Part shown: piece after piece, positions 58,510 to 64,000 of the stretch
Layout: the number at the start of each line of letters is the position of its first letter
Position numbering within the stretch: position 1 is the first letter of the stretch
Source of the DNA: Acholoe squamosa
Lineage: Eukaryota; Annelida; Polychaeta; Phyllodocida; Polynoidae
Direction: 5' to 3'
Assembly: GCA_949317995.1 (NCBI GenBank)
Contig: OX439049.1
Coordinates: 15,686,395-15,750,394 of the forward strand
Length of the DNA stretch: 64,000 nt
The notes under the pieces: generated by a model
Told to the model about the DNA's origin: nothing
Seen by the model: the letters and a program-made list of their open reading frames with translations, nothing else
The model's database searches: none
Program-made: the position numbers and the translations under genes

Positions 58510-60018
58510 AGTGGAATGTGAAAGTTTGTGCTCTGCCAGGAGTGAGACCCACTGTTGATCAGGTATTAATGGAATAAATGGTTAAACACTAGAAGAACTA
58601 TTTCTAACCCCTTGTCATAAGATATGCCGGGTTAAACTCTCTCAATGATACAATGATGCTTTCCTCAACAAATGCTCCTGATCATATGACATCAGCATAC
58701 AGCTATCATGATCTCGATTTCAAAATCGGTTCATATTCAAAGTGATTCAAATCAGCACCACTGGTTTGTTATTCCTGAGTGATCAGATGTAACAAAAGTA
58801 ACAGCCCAAGATGTTAGAATTTAGAATGGACATACCACCACTTCAAATTATCCACATCGGGCCACTATAAAAATCCTGTGTTTCTTCCTCCTTGCTACAT
58901 GAATAAAAGCAGAATCCACTTATAGATCATGAATATGTTACGAATATGGATGTGAGAGTGATTCCACAAAAAAACAACCTGATCCAAGAAACATCCTATG
59001 TACAGCAATGTGTGGTGTCAGCAGGGAGAAGGCATCTGTTATTCTAATAACGTCAGGATAAGGTTCAAAATTAAAATCAGAAGGTCAACTAAGATTTAAT
59101 TTATGAAGGAAGATAAAGACTTTCACTCAAAAAAAACACACCAAAAAACAATAGTGATCATAGGCATGCCGCACTATGACAGCGCCTTATTTCAACAGTC
59201 TTATAGGGCTAGGTAGCCTGGATAGGTAGCTAGACAGTTTTCATTCTACCCAATGATAACATCAGTGGAATGTGAAAGTTTGTGCTCTGCCAGGAGTGAG
59301 ACCCACTCTTGATCAGGTATTAATGGAATAAATGGTTAAACACTAGAAGAACTATTTCTAACCCCTTGTCATAAGATATGCCGGGTTAAACTCTCTCAAT
59401 GATACAATGATGCTTTCCTCAACAAATGCTCCTGATCATATGACATCAGCATACAGCTATCATGTTCTCGATTTCAAAATCGGTTCATATTCAAAGTGAT
59501 TCAAATCAGCACCACTGGTTTGTTATTCCTGAGTGATCAGATGTAACAAAAGTAACAGCCCAAGATGTTAGAATTTAGAATGGACATACCACCACTTCAA
59601 ATTATCCACATCGGGCCACTATAAAAATCCTGTGTTTCTTCCTCCTTGCTACATGAATAAAAGCAGAATCCACTTATAGATCATGAATATGTTACGAATA
59701 TGGATGTGAGAGTGATTCCACAAAAAAAACAACCTGATCCAAGAAACATCCTATGTACAGCAATGTGTGGTGTCAGCAGGGAGAAGGCATCTGTTATTCT
59801 AATAACGTCAGGATAAGGTTCAAAATTAAAATCAGAAGGTCAACTAAGATTTAATTTATGAAGGAAGATAAAGACTTTCACTCAAAAAAAACACACCAAA
59901 AAACAATAGTGATCATAGGCATGCCGCACTATGACAGCGCCTTATTTCAACAGTCTTATAGGGCTAGGTAGCCTGGATAGGTAGCTAGACAGTTTTCATT
60001 CTACCCAATGATAACATC
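58510..60018. repeat. 754-bp tandem duplication, two near-identical units
   Basis: AGTGGAATGTGAAAGTTTGT starts at 58510 and again at 59264. The two units differ in only a few positions that I can see (CACTGTTGATC/CACTCTTGATC, CATGATCTCG/CATGTTCTCG, one extra A in an A run). Identity above 99 percent implies a very recent event, or an assembly duplication. No coding sequence is inside. Confidence 0.9.
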
Positions 60019-61196
60019 AGCCATTTATTATCAACCTACCCAGTAGGCACAAACACCAAACCAATAATATCATCTGGGAGATAACATAAAATGTTTCTGT
60101 TCTGCCCTGTAGATCTGTTTGGATATAAAATCTGCAGATTGATACATCAGCAGTTACATCTTAGGTCTTATATACTGTTTAATTATGTTTGTGTTTACTG
60201 GGTATCCTATGGGTAGGCTCATGTTGGAGGCCTCCAGATCTACCTGCCATACTTATTACTCTGCTGACCATTGTTCCTGTGGCAGGTGTGGGAGGATTAT
60301 TGCCTGCAGAACAGGATTAATGATGCACTATATAAAATCACCTGCCACATACCTTAGGTAGGGGCCATGTGATAGGTCACGGATCGTTGTTGGCCTGCCA
60401 CATAATGTGCAGATAGGCAGACATGTTTACTGTATCACTACATCAGCTATACATGAAGGTGAAATGTTCTAAACAAAGCCACCCAGTATGTCAAGGCTAT
60501 TGGTTTACACTTATAAGCAGACTTTACCTGTATAATTTGTCACAGACCTGCACTACTGGTGTCAAGTTTAGACCACCTGGTACTATAGCTCAATGCAGCA
60601 ATTTGGGTGCTGGAGTGTTTTTTCACTTTTGAAGGCAGCTGTGCAGATATGTCAATGTCTGAGTTCAAGGGAATTTTGCATGTGCACATAATGGTATACT
60701 TCATAAGACATGTCTTGTGTATGTTTTTATCCCAGAAATCAACAATCCCTAACAAATTCAAGCAATCCTTTGAATGAAGAAAGCACTCTAGGGGTTTTAC
60801 TTTTCTGAAAGTCATTAAATTAAGCAATCACCTATTCAATGATAACAGATCTTAAAACACTCTTTACACCATCTAGTAAGGTGAACCACTGGATAGACAG
60901 ATCTAATATTTGTTTGTCAGTGTATTCTGCTTTTGATCGTTTTTTTTTTAAATTTTTTTAAATAACAGAGAAGGTGACTCCAGTCCAGATTGTATACATA
61001 TATACAAAGCGACATATACATTTGCTTTGGGGATTAAAATGATTCTTCAGATATTGCTATTAATCATGAGACATTCGTTGTGCAGCCTCTATTCAGTGAC
61101 AACTAGACAGCTACTTATAGGGGCTGAATCATGCTGTACTATCCCAGATATCTGCAAATTGATGCTGTAGTAATTGGTCTGATATCTCAGGTCTAA
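60019..61196. other. No gene seen; left flank of Harbinger element 2 copy 2
   Basis: Non-coding. Ends in the TAA target site at 61194-61196. Confidence 0.4.
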
Positions 61197-64000
61197 TGGG
61201 GGTATTCCACCGAAACCGATTCTTGGCCGATAGTCCATCTCCGATGCATTTCCGATGCATCGGCGACAGAAATAGAGAATCGGAGATAATCGGACCCTTA
61301 TCAGGTGGAAATCGGGTATCATCGGCCAAGAATCGGGTCCAGTGGAAGAGGTCGTGAAAAAAATCGGAGACCATCGGAATCACGTCGGGAACGCATCGGG
61401 AATGATCGCCGACGGTTTCACTTTGGACCCGATTTTTTCTGTTCAGACAGAAAAAATCGGCCAGGAATCGTTTCTATTTTTTGTCGGCCCGGCAATTTTA
61501 GTTTCCGGGGAAGGCGGTAGGGGGGCGTACGCGTCGCCGATCACATGGAAATCACGCGACCTGCACTTCGGCCGTACTAGAGGAAAACATCCAAGATGGC
61601 TCCACGGCGTGCAACTAAGCGCAAGACGCAAAGAAAACCAGTAAATACAACAAATGACGAGGGGAATGAGGGCCAACAGCCTGAGGATACCTCGAGGAAG
61701 GGACAGGGAACACGTTTCACGGCAAGAGGTAGGCCTAGGCTTGAAATAACAAAGGAAGATGAAGAATCTGCTCGACGTCTTCTCGACCGTACTACCGGTA
61801 GTAAATCTGGAGCAGTGGAGTAGTACAATGAAGACGACGACAATGATGAGCCCCAAGACCTAAGTTGCACACCTTCCTCCCATTCCAGGGGAGGCTATTC
61901 TGACTCCAAAGGTCCCTACTCACGGCTAGGTATGGGTGGCAGCCGCCTGACCAAGAGAAAACTCATCCCCGATTACGATGAAAACAATGAAGATGAAGAG
62001 GAAGAAGGCAGTCCTCGTCCTGCCAAGTCTTTTAAGAGCCCCCCTACCTCTGCAGGTACAGAAATCATTATTGATCACGACGAGGATGATCCCTGGTATA
62101 TGGACCCCGATTATGATTCACAGGAATTTTCTGTTGACAATGAAGACGAAGAAGAAGAAGAAGACGATCCCCTCCCTACCATAAAGCCACCCAAAAAGAA
62201 AAGACCTGTAGCCCCCACAAACTTTGACATGACTAAAAGAAACCAGGAGGAGGCCAAGGTCACCAAGGTCACTCCTAAGAAGACTGTTAGTCAGGTTAAA
62301 AAGAGCCAGGTTACTCCTAAAAAAACTATAGGTCAGTTAAAGTCCAGACCAGATGCCCCTGGAAGTGGCCGACAGTACTTCAAAGACAATGCGGTGTTGG
62401 AAAGGTTGTGTGAGCTATGGGAGGCTGTTCCATACCTGTATGACAAAAATCACAAGCTGTATAAGGACCCGACAGCAAGGTGGGCCGCCTTAGGAAAAAT
62501 TGGCGATGACTTAGGGATACCAGGTAATTTATTCAAGATTTTCAAGAAAATATATTTTATCCTAGACCCACATATTTCAAATCGTCCTAGACAACAGAAA
62601 AAATCCAAGATAAAAAAGAGAGAAATAATTCTGATTATTAAAACAGCTTTCTTTCATTTCTACTTGCTCTTGTGTTTAAAACAAATCTGAATTACTATGA
62701 AAATAAAAAAAAATTATATTTTTCAGCCTTCTTTGTGAACACAAGGATGAATTCGCTGAGGACAGACTATCAAAAAATAGTCTCAGGCAAGGTCAAGTCG
62801 GGCTCTTCTGCAGCAGACGGGAAACTCCCATACAAGAAAGAGTTAATTAAGCGGCTTTGCTTCTTCTTGGATCCGTATTGCAAGAAGGAAGCAAGCATAA
62901 CTAACTACAGGAAGGTAAGTTCTCCCCTTTCTTGATTTTTAAGGCCAATAATGCTCGCAATGGATTAAAAATCCCAAATAAAATAATCCCAAACAAAAAA
63001 TTATCTGATATAAAATAATCCCCAAAAAAGAAATCCCAAATAAAATAATCACAAACAAAATACCCCAATATAAAATTTGATTATCTATTTGCCTGCTACC
63101 TTGATCAATTAATCAATCAACGACAATTATAAAGTAATGCATCTTGGATAATTTTTGCTTGCTATTACCCTGATTAATAGACTACCAGGCTATCTTCTCT
63201 GCTCATTTACTTTTCCCCCTTTCTTGTTTTTTCAAGCAAACCCAGGTAGAGGAGGAATCACCAGAACAGGAGGTCGACAACGAGGACCAGGACAAGGGCC
63301 GTAGTGAGGAGGAAAACTTGGAGCCTGATGAAGGAGGGTTGGAGGAAGCTCATGTAATCCCAGATGAATACGAAGAAGAAGCTGTTTCATCCAGGACGCG
63401 TAGTTCTCCCAACAAACAGAACATTGGTAAATCTAAGACCCCCCCTCTTCTGGCAAGGGCAAAGGTTCAGGTAAAAGCTCTTCCAAAAAGCCAACTCCTG
63501 AGGCTACCACTAAACCCCCCCTCAGAAGGGCTGGCAGCACAGGCAGTTCGACGGTACAGCGACCCTCCTCCTCTGACGGTAGGAGGACATACAGGACAGA
63601 TTACCTGGCTGACAAAGATAAATTCTATGCGAATAATGAGGAGGTTTCCAATGAATATTTCAGGAACAAGGAGCCTCAGCATCTCCAAGAGAAAAAAAAC
63701 AAGACTGTCGCCGAGGTCCTTGAAAATCGAGAGCAATATTTTGAGAAGTGCACCAACTCTGTGGTAGAGCTGACCCAGCTTGCTGCAGCACGCCATGCTC
63801 AGCCCCCTCCACCTCCTCCTGTGGCAGAACCTGAGACGGAGGACTCCCACTGGAGTAAGATGATCTTGTTCCAGTGTCAGAGAATGAACCAGAGAGTACG
63901 AGAAAAGTTTAAGCTACATGTGCACAGCTTGGCTTTAGACGCTGTGAATGGGGACTGGGTCCCATAAAAGACATAAAAAACTGTTTTGCTCGCGACGAAT
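61197..64000 (+). mobile_element. Harbinger element 2, copy 2, cut by the window edge
   Basis: Begins with the same TGGGGGTATTCCACC end as copy 1, preceded by TAA (a TWA site). It matches copy 1 with a constant offset of 11,603 up to 61930, then has 107 bases absent from copy 1, then matches again. Introns are as well conserved as exons, so the copies separated recently. The transposase half lies outside the window. Confidence 0.9.
61596..63967 (+). pseudogene. MADF-BESS-like DNA-binding protein gene, Harbinger element 2 copy 2, broken
   Basis: Exons 61596-62523, 62727-62914 and 63237-63967 correspond to those of copy 1. The ATG at 61596 and the frame from MGGSRLTKRKLIPDYDEN (61932) are in one frame, interrupted only by TAG at 61821-61823 where copy 1 has GAG. 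The MADF domain is intact. In exon 3 a C7 run (63439-63445) shifts the frame where copy 1 has C8 and stays open, whereas the second C tract (63515-63521) keeps the original frame that copy 1 has lost. The C-terminal BESS-like part reads NSVVELTQLAAARHAQ and SHWSKMILFQCQRMNQ. If translation began at 61932, only the exon 3 frame change would remain. Confidence 0.75.

Overview
The window is eukaryotic nuclear DNA, almost certainly from an animal. Genes are split by short GT-AG introns, the coding families (PIF/Harbinger transposases with Myb-like or MADF partners, a Crypton-type recombinase, a DIRS-type retroelement, a CR1/jockey-type LINE) are typical of metazoan genomes, and the sequence is full of MITEs, tRNA-derived SINEs, AT microsatellites and tandem duplications. 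The variety points to a repeat-rich marine invertebrate or basal chordate, but I cannot name the species. I found no host gene I would defend: every convincing coding region belongs to a mobile element.

Layout. 1-2461: 5' part of a decayed LTR retrotransposon on the minus strand, with its LTR, a primer-binding-site-like sequence and a gag remnant. 2793-3651 and 7262-8148: two copies of one MITE family. 9243-10911: broken Crypton-like tyrosine recombinase gene. 12571-15079: 5'-truncated LINE with an AT tail, sitting in an older repeat that has diverged copies at about 6.0 and 18.2-19.6 kb. 19918-29880: a 10 kb Harbinger-type transposon with three plus-strand genes and a convergent minus-strand DDE transposase. 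29967-31355: SINE heads, small tandem repeats, a MITE and a strong hairpin. 33248-37169: decayed DIRS-type element with inverted terminal repeats. 37-49 kb: non-coding DNA with two minisatellite arrays, foldback elements, a 276-bp tandem duplication and a solo LTR inside an AT microsatellite. 49594-55172 and 61197-64000 (cut by the window edge): two nearly identical copies of a second Harbinger family. 58510-60018: a recent 754-bp tandem duplication.

How the genes work together. In both Harbinger families a minus-strand DDE nuclease (DDE_Tnp_4 type) converges on plus-strand DNA-binding protein genes; in known Harbinger systems both kinds of protein are needed for movement. Family 1 is unusual in carrying two Myb/SANT-like genes plus a long acidic repeat protein. 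Family 2 carries one MADF-BESS-like gene. In family 2 copy 1 the transposase reads intact over four exons, while the MADF gene is broken differently in each copy. Many frame breaks in unrelated elements lie in or next to C or A homopolymers, which means either slippage decay or consensus errors in the assembly.
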